This document shows, piece by piece, positions 9,649-19,026 of a DNA stretch of 59,331 nucleotides. Each line of letters opens with the position of its first letter. The first letter of the stretch is position 1. The notes beneath the pieces were generated by a model, which did not search any database, was not told the DNA's origin, and saw only the letters and a list, made by a program, of their open reading frames with translations. A program made the position numbers and the translations under genes. Source of the DNA: Levilactobacillus zymae DSM 19395 (GTDB lineage: Bacteria; Bacillota; Bacilli; Lactobacillales; Lactobacillaceae). The DNA is taken from the NCBI RefSeq assembly GCF_001434115.1, contig NZ_AZDW01000027.1, positions 1 to 59,331 on the forward strand. The letters run 5' to 3'.

Positions 9649-10354
9649 ATGATTGGTTATCCTCTTTTGGGTTCTTCGCGCGCCATTCGGCTTCCGCTTG
9701 GGTCAAACGTAAATAATTCGGGACGAACCGATCAACATCGGCGACCGGCGTGAGGTGTTGTCCCAGCAAGCCGATGGTCGCCACCTGGGGCAGGTTCAGC
9801 CACGCGCTGATGGCGGGCGTGGCGGCCGAAATCGTCGTATGGATCAGTTCGCTAAAGTGACTGGCATCGCCCAGGAACCAGACCGGCTCCGCGTACTCCT
9901 TCACGGCCGTTAAAAAGGCCGTGACGTCGGTGTGGGCATCCGGAATCACGGGTACCGGAACGCCGGCTTGAATCCGGTACAGCCCGGCGAAGACGTTGTG
10001 GTTCCGAGCATCAAACATGGGGGCCACCAACGCCCCTTCGACCGGCACGTTGGCCGCTAAGGTCGCCAGACTAGAGACGGCGACCAGGTCGAGATTTAAC
10101 GTCGAGGCCAACGTCTTAGCGGTGGTCACGGCAATCCGAATGCCCGTGTAGGACCCCGGTCCCGCTGCCACCACGATGCGATCGAGGTCGGTGGGCTTCA
10201 AATCCGCCATCCCCAAGAGACGTTCGATCTCGGGTAAGAGGTATTCCGCGTGCTTTTGGTGGACCGTTACCGTAATCGTCGCCAGGACCGTTTCATCCTC
10301 TAAAACGGCGACACTTAACGGTCGATTAGACGTATCAATTGCTAAAACTTTCAT
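9632..10354 (-). CDS. tsaB: t6A biosynthesis scaffold TsaB
   Basis: A 240-residue inactive ASKHA homologue that dimerises with TsaD for tRNA t6A formation. The N-terminus MKVLAIDTSNRPLSVAV and the GPGSYTGIR motif (65-73) are diagnostic. The ATG follows GAGGGGGACC. Upstream is a 209-bp leader with two GC-rich hairpins and no gene. rimI overlaps its 3' end. Confidence 0.95.
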   Translation of the reverse strand: MKVLAIDTSNRPLSVAVLEDETVLATITVTVHQKHAEYLLPEIERLLGMADLKPTDLDRIVVAAGPGSYTGIRIAVTTAKTLASTLNLDLVAVSSLATLAANVPVEGALVAPMFDARNHNVFAGLYRIQAGVPVPVIPDAHTDVTAFLTAVKEYAEPVWFLGDASHFSELIHTTISAATPAISAWLNLPQVATIGLLGQHLTPVADVDRFVPNYLRLTQAEAEWRAKNPKEDNQSYVEKI

Positions 10355-10399
10355 CTTTTTTCTTGGTCCCCCTCAACGAATTGACGCAAGCAGATGCTA

Positions 10400-10475
10400 A
10401 GAGCGGCGCGCCAGATTCGCGACACCGCTCCGTCAACTGCTCCGCGCTAATGGTCCCGCACCGGTAGCCCGGGAC
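10400..10475 (-). other. two GC-rich hairpins in the tsaB leader
   Basis: On the minus strand GGTCCCGGGCTACCGGTGC-GGGACC can fold on itself, then GAGCGG and CCGCTC enclose an inner CGCG pairing. There is no T run. It could be a terminator of the thioesterase gene or a tsaB leader structure; the function is unknown. Confidence 0.3.
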
Positions 10476-10563
10476 CAGTTCTTACTATTTATTCAGTTTA
10501 CTATACTACCACAAAGTCTAATCGACTACACCCGTGACGGGCACTTAAGCAAAGCTTAGACGT

Positions 10564-11304
10564 TTAGATGCTTTGCCAGCCCACCGTCGCAATGGCCGCA
10601 ATGGTGTCGCCAATCATAATCCGGTGTTGCGTGGTCGCAGCGTCGGCGTGGACCACTTGACTCGCCACCTGATGGCCGTACTGGACTTCGTTTTCAAACC
10701 GAATCTGAACGTCGACCGGTCGGTGCGTCCGTAAGAAGTCGGCCGGTAAGCTGTCGAGCAACCAGTCGAAGTAGTGCGCGTTATTGACGTGACCGTTATT
10801 GTCAATGTCAAAGTAGCGCACCCGGTAGGGCTTGGTGGTCAGCGTGGCCGTTTCGTCTAACCGCTTGGGCCGCGGTAACCGTGGTAGACGGCTGGTCTCT
10901 TCACTTTGATAAGGCGCCATGATGGCGGCCGGAATCGTGGTGATCTTCCGGTTGGCGTAGCTCATGGTGACCCAGATGCCCTCCCCGTACGCCAACGTTT
11001 CGCCATTGGCGTCTAACAACCAGTATTCCCGGTAGGCAAAGTAACGGTTATAGGCCGTAGCCCGGGTCTTCAGCGTGACCGTCTCCCCGGTCCGGGGGAG
11101 GCGCGTGATCTGCACGTGATACTGGGTGACCACCCAGCCGACCCCGAAGCTTTGGATAAAGTCGGTCGGTAAGCCGAGATCATTACTTTGATCGTCGGAC
11201 ACCAGGACAAACAAATTAATCAACATCGCCACGGTCAAGTGACCGGTGTCGTCGGCTTCGTAATAGACGACGCGATGGGGTTCTGTATAGGCTTTAGCGC
11301 TCAT
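10564..11304 (-). CDS. acyl-ACP thioesterase (FAT family)
   Basis: A 246-residue double hot-dog protein of the bacterial acyl-ACP thioesterase family, which hydrolyses acyl-ACP to release free fatty acids and ACP. The second hot-dog domain carries YFDIDNNGHVNNAHYFDWL (around residue 163-181), holding the conserved Asp, Asn and His. The first has the related YYEADDTGHLTVAML. It is cytosolic. The start overlaps the rsmI stop region by 11 bp, so the two are probably co-transcribed. Confidence 0.88.
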   Translation of the reverse strand: MSAKAYTEPHRVVYYEADDTGHLTVAMLINLFVLVSDDQSNDLGLPTDFIQSFGVGWVVTQYHVQITRLPRTGETVTLKTRATAYNRYFAYREYWLLDANGETLAYGEGIWVTMSYANRKITTIPAAIMAPYQSEETSRLPRLPRPKRLDETATLTTKPYRVRYFDIDNNGHVNNAHYFDWLLDSLPADFLRTHRPVDVQIRFENEVQYGHQVASQVVHADAATTQHRIMIGDTIAAIATVGWQSI

Positions 11305-12202
11305 CCGTAGGGGCCTCCTGCTCTTGATCTAGATGGTGATAAATTCGATAAACCTCTTGTTTCTTCAAGTGACGGAGGTTGGCAACTTCCTTGATAGCGG
11401 CGTTGGGCTTCTCCCCGGCGGCAATCAGCCGGTCCACCTGTACCGGAATCGGTTCGCTCAAGTCCACGGTATCCTCTGCCGTAGTCGGGTGCGGGTTACC
11501 GCCCACCAACACCACAAACTCCCCGCGCACGGTATCAGTGGCGGCCCAGTCAGCTAGCTCGCTCAGGCTACCCCGCAAGAATTCCTCGTAACGCTTGGTC
11601 AGTTCCCGGCACAGGACCGCGGGCCGCTCCGCTCCCAGACCGGCCGCTAAGTTTGCCAGCGTTTTCTTCAAGCGGTGAGGCGCTTCGTAGAAAATCAGGG
11701 TTTCCGGCCGTTGTGCCAGCTCACCGATTTCGGCTTTTTGGTCCTTGGGTTTCCGGTCTAAAAAACCGTAAAAGTAGAACGGTTGTGGGGCCAAACCGGA
11801 CGCAATCAGCGCCGTTAAGCCCGCGTTAGCGCCGGGCAACGGAACCACTGGAATCTGGGCTTGCGCACAAGCCACGACCAATTCGTGACCCGGGTCGCTG
11901 ATCGACGGCATCCCCGCATCGCTGACCTGCGCAATCTGCAAGCCATCCTGGAGTTTGGCCAACAGTTGGGGAATCCGTTCCTGCGTGTTGTGTTCGTGGA
12001 AACTGATTTGCTTGGTGGTGATGTCAAAGTGATTTAATAGTTTTTGCGTGTTCCGCGTATCTTCGGCGGCAATCAGGTCAACGTCCTTAAGGGTCTTAAC
12101 GGCCCGAAACGTCATGTCATCGAGGTTACCAATGGGCGTGGGCACCAGGTATAAGCGCCCGACCGTCTCGGCTTGAAAGCTCCGTTGTCGTTGCATCGTC
12201 AC
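11294..12202 (-). CDS. rsmI: 16S rRNA C1402 2'-O-methyltransferase RsmI
   Basis: A 302-residue SAM-dependent methyltransferase that modifies C1402 in the 30S decoding centre. VPTPIGNLDDMT (20-31), EDTRNT (47-52) and SDAGMPSISDPG (94-105) are family hallmarks; the C-terminal part carries the usual helical domain. The start is GTG, six bases after AGGAGG; an ATG two codons later is the alternative. It follows yabA by 10 bp in the conserved holB-yabA-rsmI order. Confidence 0.95.
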   Translation of the reverse strand: MTMQRQRSFQAETVGRLYLVPTPIGNLDDMTFRAVKTLKDVDLIAAEDTRNTQKLLNHFDITTKQISFHEHNTQERIPQLLAKLQDGLQIAQVSDAGMPSISDPGHELVVACAQAQIPVVPLPGANAGLTALIASGLAPQPFYFYGFLDRKPKDQKAEIGELAQRPETLIFYEAPHRLKKTLANLAAGLGAERPAVLCRELTKRYEEFLRGSLSELADWAATDTVRGEFVVLVGGNPHPTTAEDTVDLSEPIPVQVDRLIAAGEKPNAAIKEVANLRHLKKQEVYRIYHHLDQEQEAPTDER

Positions 12203-12212
12203 AAAATTCCTC

Positions 12213-12554
12213 CTACTGATCGCGATAAATAACTTCTAAACAAAAGGCACACTCTTCGTCTTGCTTCCGCCGCGTGCCGTAAAATTCCCGGCACACGTGA
12301 AACCCCTCTTCGTAGAGTTTCTCCAAGACCTGTCGCGACTTGGATAGCCCCTGTTGCGTGGTTTCCGGGGCTTCTGGCAAGGTCCGTTGGAGCTCACGCA
12401 GTAGATCGCGCAGGTGCTGGTTTTCAATTTCGAGTTCGGCGTTTTGTTCAAAGACCTGTGTGAGTTCGGTTTGCAAGTCACTGAACTGAGTCAGCGTGGT
12501 TTCCAACTGGCCCTTTAAATCCTTGAGTTGATCGTACACTGCTTGTTTATCCAA
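12213..12554 (-). CDS. yabA: DNA replication initiation control protein YabA
   Basis: A 113-residue protein that binds DnaA and the beta clamp (DnaN) and limits over-initiation. Residues 1-60 form a coiled coil with Leu/Gln/Glu heptads. The C-terminus has the zinc-binding pattern HVCREF...CAFC. The ATG follows AAAGGGGTGG. It lies between holB and rsmI as in most Firmicutes. Confidence 0.93.
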   Translation of the reverse strand: MDKQAVYDQLKDLKGQLETTLTQFSDLQTELTQVFEQNAELEIENQHLRDLLRELQRTLPEAPETTQQGLSKSRQVLEKLYEEGFHVCREFYGTRRKQDEECAFCLEVIYRDQ

Positions 12555-12579
12555 ATTGCCACCCCTTTTTCTAAACGAT

Positions 12580-13599
12580 TTAGCGCCGTGGAATCTGCGC
12601 TAGGATTTGTAACGTTAAGGCTTCTAAGATTGCTTGAAAATTAAGATTACCGGCTAACTGGCCGCGAGTCGCTAACGTCAGCGTCACCACGGCCACCAAC
12701 CGGTCGACCCCCAGCCGTTGGGCAATCTGTTGACTGGCCTGGGCGACCTGCGGATAGGTCAACGTCTGCGGGTCCACGGCCCCCGTTTGTTGCCGCAGGG
12801 CGTCGTGCCAGATCTGAACGATCATGTCGAGTAAGATCCCCTGCCGGTCCCGGTTAATCGCCAACGGCAAGAGGTCGGTCTGCACCCGCACGAAGGCCCG
12901 TTCGTCGCCCTGACAGCAGGCCGTGAACCAATGCTCGATACTCTTTTGCGCGTTTTTTAACCAGTCCTCGGCCAGCAAGTCCTGAGCCGCCGCCACGCTT
13001 TCGGTCAACGTGGCTAAGAGGTTCTGTTGACTGGGCGCAACCCCCACCTCGGCCAAAGCGGCCGCCAATTCCTTGGGGGCCACCGGTAAGAGGTCGACAA
13101 TCTGCGTTCGAGACAGGATGGTCGGTAAGATCAGGTTTTTATTGGCCGTTAACAGCAGGGCCACCGTATTGCCCACGGGCTCCTCGATGAACTTCAACAG
13201 GCTGTTGGCCGCCCCCGTGGTCATTCGTTCAATCTGGTCGACGATAAAGATCTTCTGGTTCCCCTCGACCGCGCTCTTACTGAACTCGGCCTTCAGGTAA
13301 CGGACTTGGTCAACCTTGATGCGTTGACCGTCGGGAACCACCCGAATCACGTCGGGGTGGTCGCCGGCGATAATGCGCCGACACTCGGCACACTGACCAC
13401 AGGGAAAACCAGCCGGCGTCACGTTCTGGCAGAACAGCCGCAACGCAATGGTCAGCGCCAGGTCTTGGCGGCCGGTCCCATCCATCCCGTTAAAGAGATA
13501 AGCGTGGGATAACCGTTGCGTGCCAATCAGGTGCATGAAGTGGTCGACCAACTGTGGCTGGAGCCGTTGAGCGGTCGTTATCGGCGTTTCTTCGGTCAT
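12580..13599 (-). CDS. holB: DNA polymerase III delta' subunit HolB
   Basis: A 339-residue clamp-loader subunit with an AAA+ fold. The Cys-rich zinc module CQNVTPAGFPCGQCAEC lies near residues 54-70 and the SRTQIVDL sensor-like segment further on. The usual P-loop is degenerate, as expected for delta'. I prefer ATG at 13599 after AGGGGG; the GTG two codons earlier overlaps that ribosome binding site. It is nine bases downstream of darA in the same operon. Confidence 0.95.
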   Translation of the reverse strand: MTEETPITTAQRLQPQLVDHFMHLIGTQRLSHAYLFNGMDGTGRQDLALTIALRLFCQNVTPAGFPCGQCAECRRIIAGDHPDVIRVVPDGQRIKVDQVRYLKAEFSKSAVEGNQKIFIVDQIERMTTGAANSLLKFIEEPVGNTVALLLTANKNLILPTILSRTQIVDLLPVAPKELAAALAEVGVAPSQQNLLATLTESVAAAQDLLAEDWLKNAQKSIEHWFTACCQGDERAFVRVQTDLLPLAINRDRQGILLDMIVQIWHDALRQQTGAVDPQTLTYPQVAQASQQIAQRLGVDRLVAVVTLTLATRGQLAGNLNFQAILEALTLQILAQIPRR

Positions 13600-13608
13600 G
13601 GCCACCCC

Positions 13609-13938
13609 CTAGAACCGGTGGAACTGTTCGACGGGCAAGACGAAGACGGTCGCGCCCCCGACTTGGACCTCTACCGGATACGACGACGTGTTGTCCAATT
13701 GGGCGTCCAGGTTAACCGGTGGCGTCATGAACTGTTGGCGGGTATGGCTGGCCGTTTTGATCAGGTCGAGGACTTCTTCGACCCGGTCGTCTTCCAACCC
13801 AATCATGTAGGTGGTGTTGCCGGACTTGAGAAAACCACCAGTCGTGGATAACCGGGTCGCCCGAATATCGTGGTCAATAAACTGATTGCTCAGGCGATTA
13901 GCATCCTTGTCCTGAACAATGGCAATAAGCATTTTCAT
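13609..13938 (-). CDS. darA: c-di-AMP receptor DarA (PII-like, YaaQ family)
   Basis: A 109-residue trimeric PII-like signalling protein that binds c-di-AMP. It begins MKMLIAIVQDKDANRLS, and GGFLKSGNTTYMIGLED near residues 34-52 is the characteristic nucleotide-binding region. The ATG at 13938 lies 7 nt after GGGAGGAA; an upstream in-frame TTG is less likely. It is downstream of tmk, the standard position. Its partner nucleotide also controls KimA-type importers, encoded at the start of the window. Confidence 0.93.
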   Translation of the reverse strand: MKMLIAIVQDKDANRLSNQFIDHDIRATRLSTTGGFLKSGNTTYMIGLEDDRVEEVLDLIKTASHTRQQFMTPPVNLDAQLDNTSSYPVEVQVGGATVFVLPVEQFHRF

Positions 13939-13951
13939 ATGGGTTCCTCCC

Positions 13952-14605
13952 TTAAGCACCAGCGGTAAAGTAACCGCTGGCCGTTTGCTTAATCAAGGTC
14001 AACGCGGCCGCCACCACCTGGTCGGGGGTCTGGGTCGCATCGATCAACTTGATTCGTTGTGGATTGGCCGCTTGTAAGCGTAAGTACGCGGCCCGCACTC
14101 GGTCGTGAAAGGCCGTTTTTTCAACGTCCAACCGGTCGACCTGCTGGGGATCGCGGTGGGCTTGAATCCGTTGTAAGCCCACCTCAGCGGGAACGTCGAA
14201 GTAGATGGTCAACGCGGGTAACAGGCCGTCCGTCGCAAATTGATTCATCTGCGCCACGGCCCGTTCACCGATTTGCCGACCGGCCCCCTGATACGCGACG
14301 GAGCTGTCGACATACCGGTCGCATAGGACCAATTGACCGGCGGCTAACGCCGGTAGGATGGTCTCGGCCAGATGCTGCCGCCGCGCCGCCGCGTAAAGCA
14401 AGGCTTCGGTCCGGTAATCCATCGCCGTATTGGCCCGGTCCAAGATAATGGCCCGGATGCTTTCGGAAATGGCGTTACCACCGGGTTCTCTGGTCACCGT
14501 CAACCGGTCGCCCAACATGGGCTGCAGGGTCGCGGTAATCGCGCGTAAGGCGCTGGTCTTCCCCGCCCCATCCGGACCTTCAAAACTAATAAACGTTCCT
14601 GACAA
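13952..14605 (-). CDS. tmk: thymidylate kinase
   Basis: A 217-residue dTMP kinase making dTDP for DNA synthesis. The P-loop GPDGAGKT is at residues 10-17, TREPGG follows near 39-44, and the substrate motif DRYVDSS lies near 97-103. The start is TTG at 14605 with only a weak GGGGT upstream; no better start is in frame. It heads the run tmk-darA-holB-yabA-rsmI. Its usual upstream neighbours yaaL and recR lie 8.8 kb away, beyond the polysaccharide cluster. Confidence 0.95.
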   Translation of the reverse strand: MSGTFISFEGPDGAGKTSALRAITATLQPMLGDRLTVTREPGGNAISESIRAIILDRANTAMDYRTEALLYAAARRQHLAETILPALAAGQLVLCDRYVDSSVAYQGAGRQIGERAVAQMNQFATDGLLPALTIYFDVPAEVGLQRIQAHRDPQQVDRLDVEKTAFHDRVRAAYLRLQAANPQRIKLIDATQTPDQVVAAALTLIKQTASGYFTAGA

Positions 14606-14749
14606 AATTTTTCGACCCCATTTTTGCGTATATTATAGAAACTAGCTGATTCTAGGCATTGATAAATCTATTGTACTTTAATTCAGAAATGATGTCTATT
14701 TCCGAACCGTGGCAATTATTGACGGGAGCGCCTTCATTTTTAAATCCGC

Positions 14750-14785
14750 AAAAAGGCCAGAACACCAGGAACGTTCTGACCTTTT
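14750..14785 (-). terminator. terminator of the polysaccharide cluster
   Basis: AAAAGG-x-CAGAAC pairs with GTTCTG-x-CCTTTT and the T run is in the minus sense, just past the last gene of the cluster. Confidence 0.8.
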
Positions 14786-14795
14786 ACCCCGACAC

Positions 14796-15653
14796 CTAAA
14801 CGTCGTATTCCGTTTCTTTAATTCCGGCATTCATCAGGTCATACGGGGACTGCATCTTGCTGGAATCCCAGCTCGCGACCCCGACGACCAACCGCACGTC
14901 TAAGCTCGACAAGTCCTCGTCGTTACTTAACGCCTTGGCAAAGTTTCCCTTGATGCGGTTCGCGGCGATGCCCGCCCCGCCGGCGTCCGTGAACAGCAGG
15001 ACCGCCCAAGTCGGGTTACTGCGGTCTAGCAGGTACGTGATGTCGTTGGTCCGCATGGCCCCCTTGATGGTCTGCGAGACTAACTGTAACAGGGCCCGCA
15101 GCTGCGCGTCACTCAGCATGTTGCGCATTTCTTGGAAGTAGCGGATCCGCACGATCATGGTGGTCACCGGCAGGTCAAACCGCCGATTGGTTTCCGTGAA
15201 CACCGCGGTATCTTCGATATAGGAGACCGTGGTGCGCAGGTTAGTATCCTCGTCGAAGGCCCCCCGTTCCACCAGGTCACTCTGCAGCTTAGCGTTTTGG
15301 GCCTGCAGGCGCCGAGAGTGGGCCGTCATCCCGTAAAACGTCAACGACAGTAACAGCGGGATAAACAACCAGTAGACCAACGCCCAGGGCACCAGGTTCG
15401 CCCTGATTTGATTTTCGTAGATCACGGTAAGCAACTGCGCAAAAATGAACGCCAGGTTACTCAGCAGGCCGGTAATCAGGCCCCAGAAGTAGGTGATCAG
15501 GATCAAACAGATGGTCACTCCCAAGAAGATGGCGTTGAGGAGCAGGTAATGGGGGCGCGTGGCGGCCATCCCAATGGCGAGCACGCTTATCCACCCCAGA
15601 AACGCAATCAGGTAGATGTCGGTCAGCCAACTTTCTCGCGTATTTTTATGCAT
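14796..15653 (-). CDS. membrane protein with degenerate GGDEF domain, putative c-di-GMP receptor
   Basis: A 285-residue protein with about four hydrophobic segments in residues 12-108, a short coiled coil (about 112-130), and a GGDEF-like domain (about 135-285). The catalytic GGDEF signature is absent: where it should be the sequence reads LLDRSNPTWAVLL (208-220). An RxxD motif, R201-T-N-D204, sits where the c-di-GMP inhibitory site lies in GGDEF proteins. From family knowledge this pattern suggests c-di-GMP binding without synthesis, as proposed for the last gene of the Listeria Pss cluster. It is the last gene of the cluster and overlaps the BcsB-like gene by 8 bp. Ligand binding is inference. 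Confidence 0.72.
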   Translation of the reverse strand: MHKNTRESWLTDIYLIAFLGWISVLAIGMAATRPHYLLLNAIFLGVTICLILITYFWGLITGLLSNLAFIFAQLLTVIYENQIRANLVPWALVYWLFIPLLLSLTFYGMTAHSRRLQAQNAKLQSDLVERGAFDEDTNLRTTVSYIEDTAVFTETNRRFDLPVTTMIVRIRYFQEMRNMLSDAQLRALLQLVSQTIKGAMRTNDITYLLDRSNPTWAVLLFTDAGGAGIAANRIKGNFAKALSNDEDLSSLDVRLVVGVASWDSSKMQSPYDLMNAGIKETEYDV

Positions 15654-17796
15654 GTGGCTTCCCCCTTCGCGACCGGTGCAAGACGCCGTGCTTGTTCAGT
15701 AACATTAAAATGGCGATCAATAAGATGACGATGATGCCTAACGCAATGCCCAAGTACACCAGTAGTTGCCGGTTACGGTGAACCCGTTGGCTCAAATTGA
15801 CCTGCGTGTCGATCAACTTGTTCTTCTTGAACCGGTAACCCCGGTGCAGGTTGTCGCGATCCACCACCACGGCATCCCCCGTGTACTGGGCGACGTTCTT
15901 CTGGTTACTGATTTGGCCGGCCGCCCGGGCCGCGTCGTCCGGGGTGGCTCCCGTGATCACCAGTAACCCCTTTTTGGCATTATACGGTGACCGCAGCAAT
16001 TGCGCCGTCCCCAACGTGGCCCCGTAACGGGGTTCGATGCTTAATTTTTCGTTGGAAATCAAGCGGGTCCCCGCAGCGTCGAATTGGAAATACAACTTAT
16101 CGTTCAACGCGCGAATGAACGCATTTTGTTGCGGCGTCCCCAAGGCAATCACGTTGTCGTGGGTCAGGACCTGTTGGCTGGGCCGGTCCTGGTAGAAGGT
16201 GATCTGCCCCTGATTACTCCGCGCGTAGTTGCCAATCAGGTTAAACAAGCTACTCAATGTGCGGTAATCCGCCAGTGTCATGGTCTTGGGCCGGACCACG
16301 GCTAGGTGATCATAGGTCGAGTTTTGCAGAAATAAATTCGGGTAGTTGCTAAACAGAAGGTCGTTGCCCGGCGCCGATTGAATGTTGGCGCGACTGCTAG
16401 GCTCGATGCTGGCCCAGGGCGTCTGGGCGTTGGTACTGTTGGCCGCCGTTTGTACCGGTAGGTCTAACGCGATGCGAACGGTAAAGCTGTTGCCGAGGGC
16501 CAGCCCCTTGGGCAACTTCACGGTAAACGAATCGTCGTCCGCTCGCCGCGCCGTCAATTTGTGACTGCCAATGGCGGTGTCGTTGATGTAAACGGTCGCT
16601 AATGCCGAGCGGAAGTCGAGGTTTTTCGCGTAGCGCAGAGCCACCTTGATGGTCGAGCCATCCGCGTTATTGCGGTCGACCGGCAGACTAACGAAGTAGC
16701 TGCGTTCCTGATGATTGGCCCCCACTAAACGATCGGCCGTGGTGGTCAACTGGTAGTGTCCGTCGTAATTAAGTGACGACGTGAACGTCTGACTGTCGGC
16801 CCGCACGGTCTCACTGGGATGGGCGGTCTCTTGCATCAGTTCGGCGTTGGCCACGTAGCGTCCGGCCTTGATCAACAGGTCACCCGTGGGGGCCGTGACG
16901 ATCAGGTAATGCTTTCCCTGCGCATCGTAACGCTTAATCACCGCCTGTTTGGTCACCGCTTGGGCGGAAACGTGGCGTTTGAAACGAGCTGGCAGGTGGT
17001 CGTAGGTCGCCACGATCAGCTGATAATCGGCGCGTTGGGCGGTCCGGTCGGTGAGCGTGGTGACCGGGATTTGCTGGGTCTCGGTGGTGATGACCCGCGC
17101 CTCACCGGCTAAAGCCGACATACTAGCCGTCAGTTCCGCGTTGCTGGCCTGCGCGGGGACCTCGATGGCCGACTGCTGATTGACGACAGTATCCGGTCCC
17201 GAGAAGTGGTCGTAAAACGAGTTCACGTTGGCGTTGGGTTGCTTTAAAGTGTACTCACAGTTCACGTTCGATCGGGCATCGACGGTCAACCAATTCGCCG
17301 GCGTCTGGGCTAACCGGTAATCGTGTTTCCCGTCACGCGTCAGAATCTGACCGCTAATTTTTAGCGAATTACTGCTCCGTAAGAGTCGCAGCGGGATCGT
17401 AATTTGCTTGGTCTGCAGGCCACTTTGCGCCACCGGCCGGAACGAATAGAACTTGGTCCCGTTCACGGCCACCGTAATATCGGAAAGTTGCCGATCTGCC
17501 AGTTGAGAGACCTGATAGTTCAGGTTCAAGGTCGCGTGCTTCATCCGCCAGTAATCGACCTTAATGAAGTAACTGCTAGTCTCGACCGCTTGCCCCGACA
17601 GGCTCATGGTCGTGTTTTGCAACGGCTGCGTATAGGTCTGCGTGGCCGTCTTGGCCTTGGTGTCTTTGGCCGTAGCCGTGCTGAACGACCCCAGTAAGCT
17701 GATGACCACCACTAACAGGCCCACCAGAATTCGCCAGCCGCTACTGGTAGCGCTTGGTCTTATACCACTTTGCTTGTTGATGAAAAACTTGTTCAC
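15646..17796 (-). CDS. BcsB-like polysaccharide synthase accessory protein
   Basis: A 716-residue protein with an N-terminal signal/anchor (residues 22-43), a long extracytoplasmic beta-rich region, and a C-terminal membrane helix (about 683-705) followed by a basic tail. Order and topology match BcsB, which holds and guides the nascent glucan beside the synthase. It starts at GTG after GGTGGGG and overlaps the synthase gene by 56 bp, so the two are tightly coupled. The role rests on topology, overall pattern and position rather than catalytic motifs. Confidence 0.75.
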   Translation of the reverse strand: MNKFFINKQSGIRPSATSSGWRILVGLLVVVISLLGSFSTATAKDTKAKTATQTYTQPLQNTTMSLSGQAVETSSYFIKVDYWRMKHATLNLNYQVSQLADRQLSDITVAVNGTKFYSFRPVAQSGLQTKQITIPLRLLRSSNSLKISGQILTRDGKHDYRLAQTPANWLTVDARSNVNCEYTLKQPNANVNSFYDHFSGPDTVVNQQSAIEVPAQASNAELTASMSALAGEARVITTETQQIPVTTLTDRTAQRADYQLIVATYDHLPARFKRHVSAQAVTKQAVIKRYDAQGKHYLIVTAPTGDLLIKAGRYVANAELMQETAHPSETVRADSQTFTSSLNYDGHYQLTTTADRLVGANHQERSYFVSLPVDRNNADGSTIKVALRYAKNLDFRSALATVYINDTAIGSHKLTARRADDDSFTVKLPKGLALGNSFTVRIALDLPVQTAANSTNAQTPWASIEPSSRANIQSAPGNDLLFSNYPNLFLQNSTYDHLAVVRPKTMTLADYRTLSSLFNLIGNYARSNQGQITFYQDRPSQQVLTHDNVIALGTPQQNAFIRALNDKLYFQFDAAGTRLISNEKLSIEPRYGATLGTAQLLRSPYNAKKGLLVITGATPDDAARAAGQISNQKNVAQYTGDAVVVDRDNLHRGYRFKKNKLIDTQVNLSQRVHRNRQLLVYLGIALGIIVILLIAILMLLNKHGVLHRSRRGKPHA

Positions 17797-18994
17797 GAAT
17801 ATACCCCACCATTCCGTATGCTGCGACGGCTAACCACATCTGACTGTAGACCACGTACATGAAAATAATGATGAGCAGATTGCTCAACGTCATCTCCCCC
17901 TTTTCCGTGGTAATCGTCACAAACGTGCTGATCACGAAGAGGACGATGGCAAACAGCCACAGCGTATTATTGAAACCCCGTAAGTTCGAGTGTGCGACGC
18001 CCGCGACCGACAGGACAAAGACCGAATCGGACAATAGTAACGACGTCATTAATAAAAAATAAACCGATAAGAAATAGATCAAATCAAAGCGAATCGGCCG
18101 CCCCGTCTTCCGAAAGATCAGCGGCAAATTCTTTAAAATCACGTAAATGTTGCCCTTGACCCACCGGGTGCGCTGGTGAAACCAGACGTCGAGGGTCTGG
18201 GGTTCCTGTTCCCAAGTCACGGCCTTGGGCTGAAAGTTGATGCGGTACCCCAGCCGATAAATACGAAAACTGATTTCCGTGTCTTCGGCTAAGGCCTTGG
18301 TATCCCAGCCCCCCACGCGTTCCAGTAACGAGCGGCGGATCACGTAGTTGGTCCCGGGAATCGTACACAGTTTGAAGAGCCGTAACCGTCCGGCTTGGGC
18401 CATCCACTGAAACGACAACGTTTCGACGTTGATGAAACGGGTCAGTAACGACGCGTTTTTATTCCGCGTCCGAAACTTACCGATGACGGCACCGTAACGG
18501 TCGTCCTGCAGTAACTCGGCGACGAGGATGCGTAGCGCCGGGCGTTCGGGCGTGTTGTCCGCATCGTAGACCGAAATCACACTCCCCTTCGCCTGCTTGA
18601 GGGCAATGTTCAGGGCGTTCGATTTTCCCTTGCCCCCCGTTTTTTGATCCGTGTTGATCACTTCCAGGTTTCGCTGGGGATAGGTCGCCTGAATCCGCGC
18701 CAACAACTCGGCCGAATTATCACTAGAATTGTCGTTGATCACGATGATCTCGTACCGGTCGTGGGGGTAGTCGAAGTTAAGGAGGGCCAGCACCGTCTTG
18801 ACGATCACGACCCCCTCGTTATGGGCGGGCACCATGATGGTCACGAATGGCGGCACCGCCGGTAATTCCGGGGCGGGCGTGCGCACGTCCTTTAAGTACT
18901 GGGTGTAGCCGGCCATGGTCAAAACCAGGTTCACCACCAGGATGCCCCAGATGGCCAGAATTGCAATAAAGACAAAGACATCTAAAACGCTCAT
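17741..18994 (-). CDS. BcsA-like processive family-2 glycosyltransferase
   Basis: A 417-residue membrane synthase. Helices at the N-terminus (about 5-30) and C-terminus (about 305-405) flank a GT-A domain. The catalytic set is complete: D88 in NDNSSD, D144/D146 in YDADN, E237-D238 in AEDTEISF, and QxxRW as Q274-RTR-W278. This set marks processive beta-glycan synthases of the cellulose, hyaluronan and poly-GlcNAc type. No PilZ domain follows, unlike classical BcsA, so c-di-GMP control would need a separate protein. The polymer cannot be told from sequence. Confidence 0.88.
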   Translation of the reverse strand: MSVLDVFVFIAILAIWGILVVNLVLTMAGYTQYLKDVRTPAPELPAVPPFVTIMVPAHNEGVVIVKTVLALLNFDYPHDRYEIIVINDNSSDNSAELLARIQATYPQRNLEVINTDQKTGGKGKSNALNIALKQAKGSVISVYDADNTPERPALRILVAELLQDDRYGAVIGKFRTRNKNASLLTRFINVETLSFQWMAQAGRLRLFKLCTIPGTNYVIRRSLLERVGGWDTKALAEDTEISFRIYRLGYRINFQPKAVTWEQEPQTLDVWFHQRTRWVKGNIYVILKNLPLIFRKTGRPIRFDLIYFLSVYFLLMTSLLLSDSVFVLSVAGVAHSNLRGFNNTLWLFAIVLFVISTFVTITTEKGEMTLSNLLIIIFMYVVYSQMWLAVAAYGMVGYIREQVFHQQAKWYKTKRYQ

Positions 18995-19026
18995 AATTCC
19001 TCCTCAATAGTTTAACCAGACCGAAC

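Noticed and set aside
10400-10475. tRNA gene or T-box in the tsaB leader
   Set aside because: GC hairpins are present but no cloverleaf, TTC loop or T-box core can be drawn.
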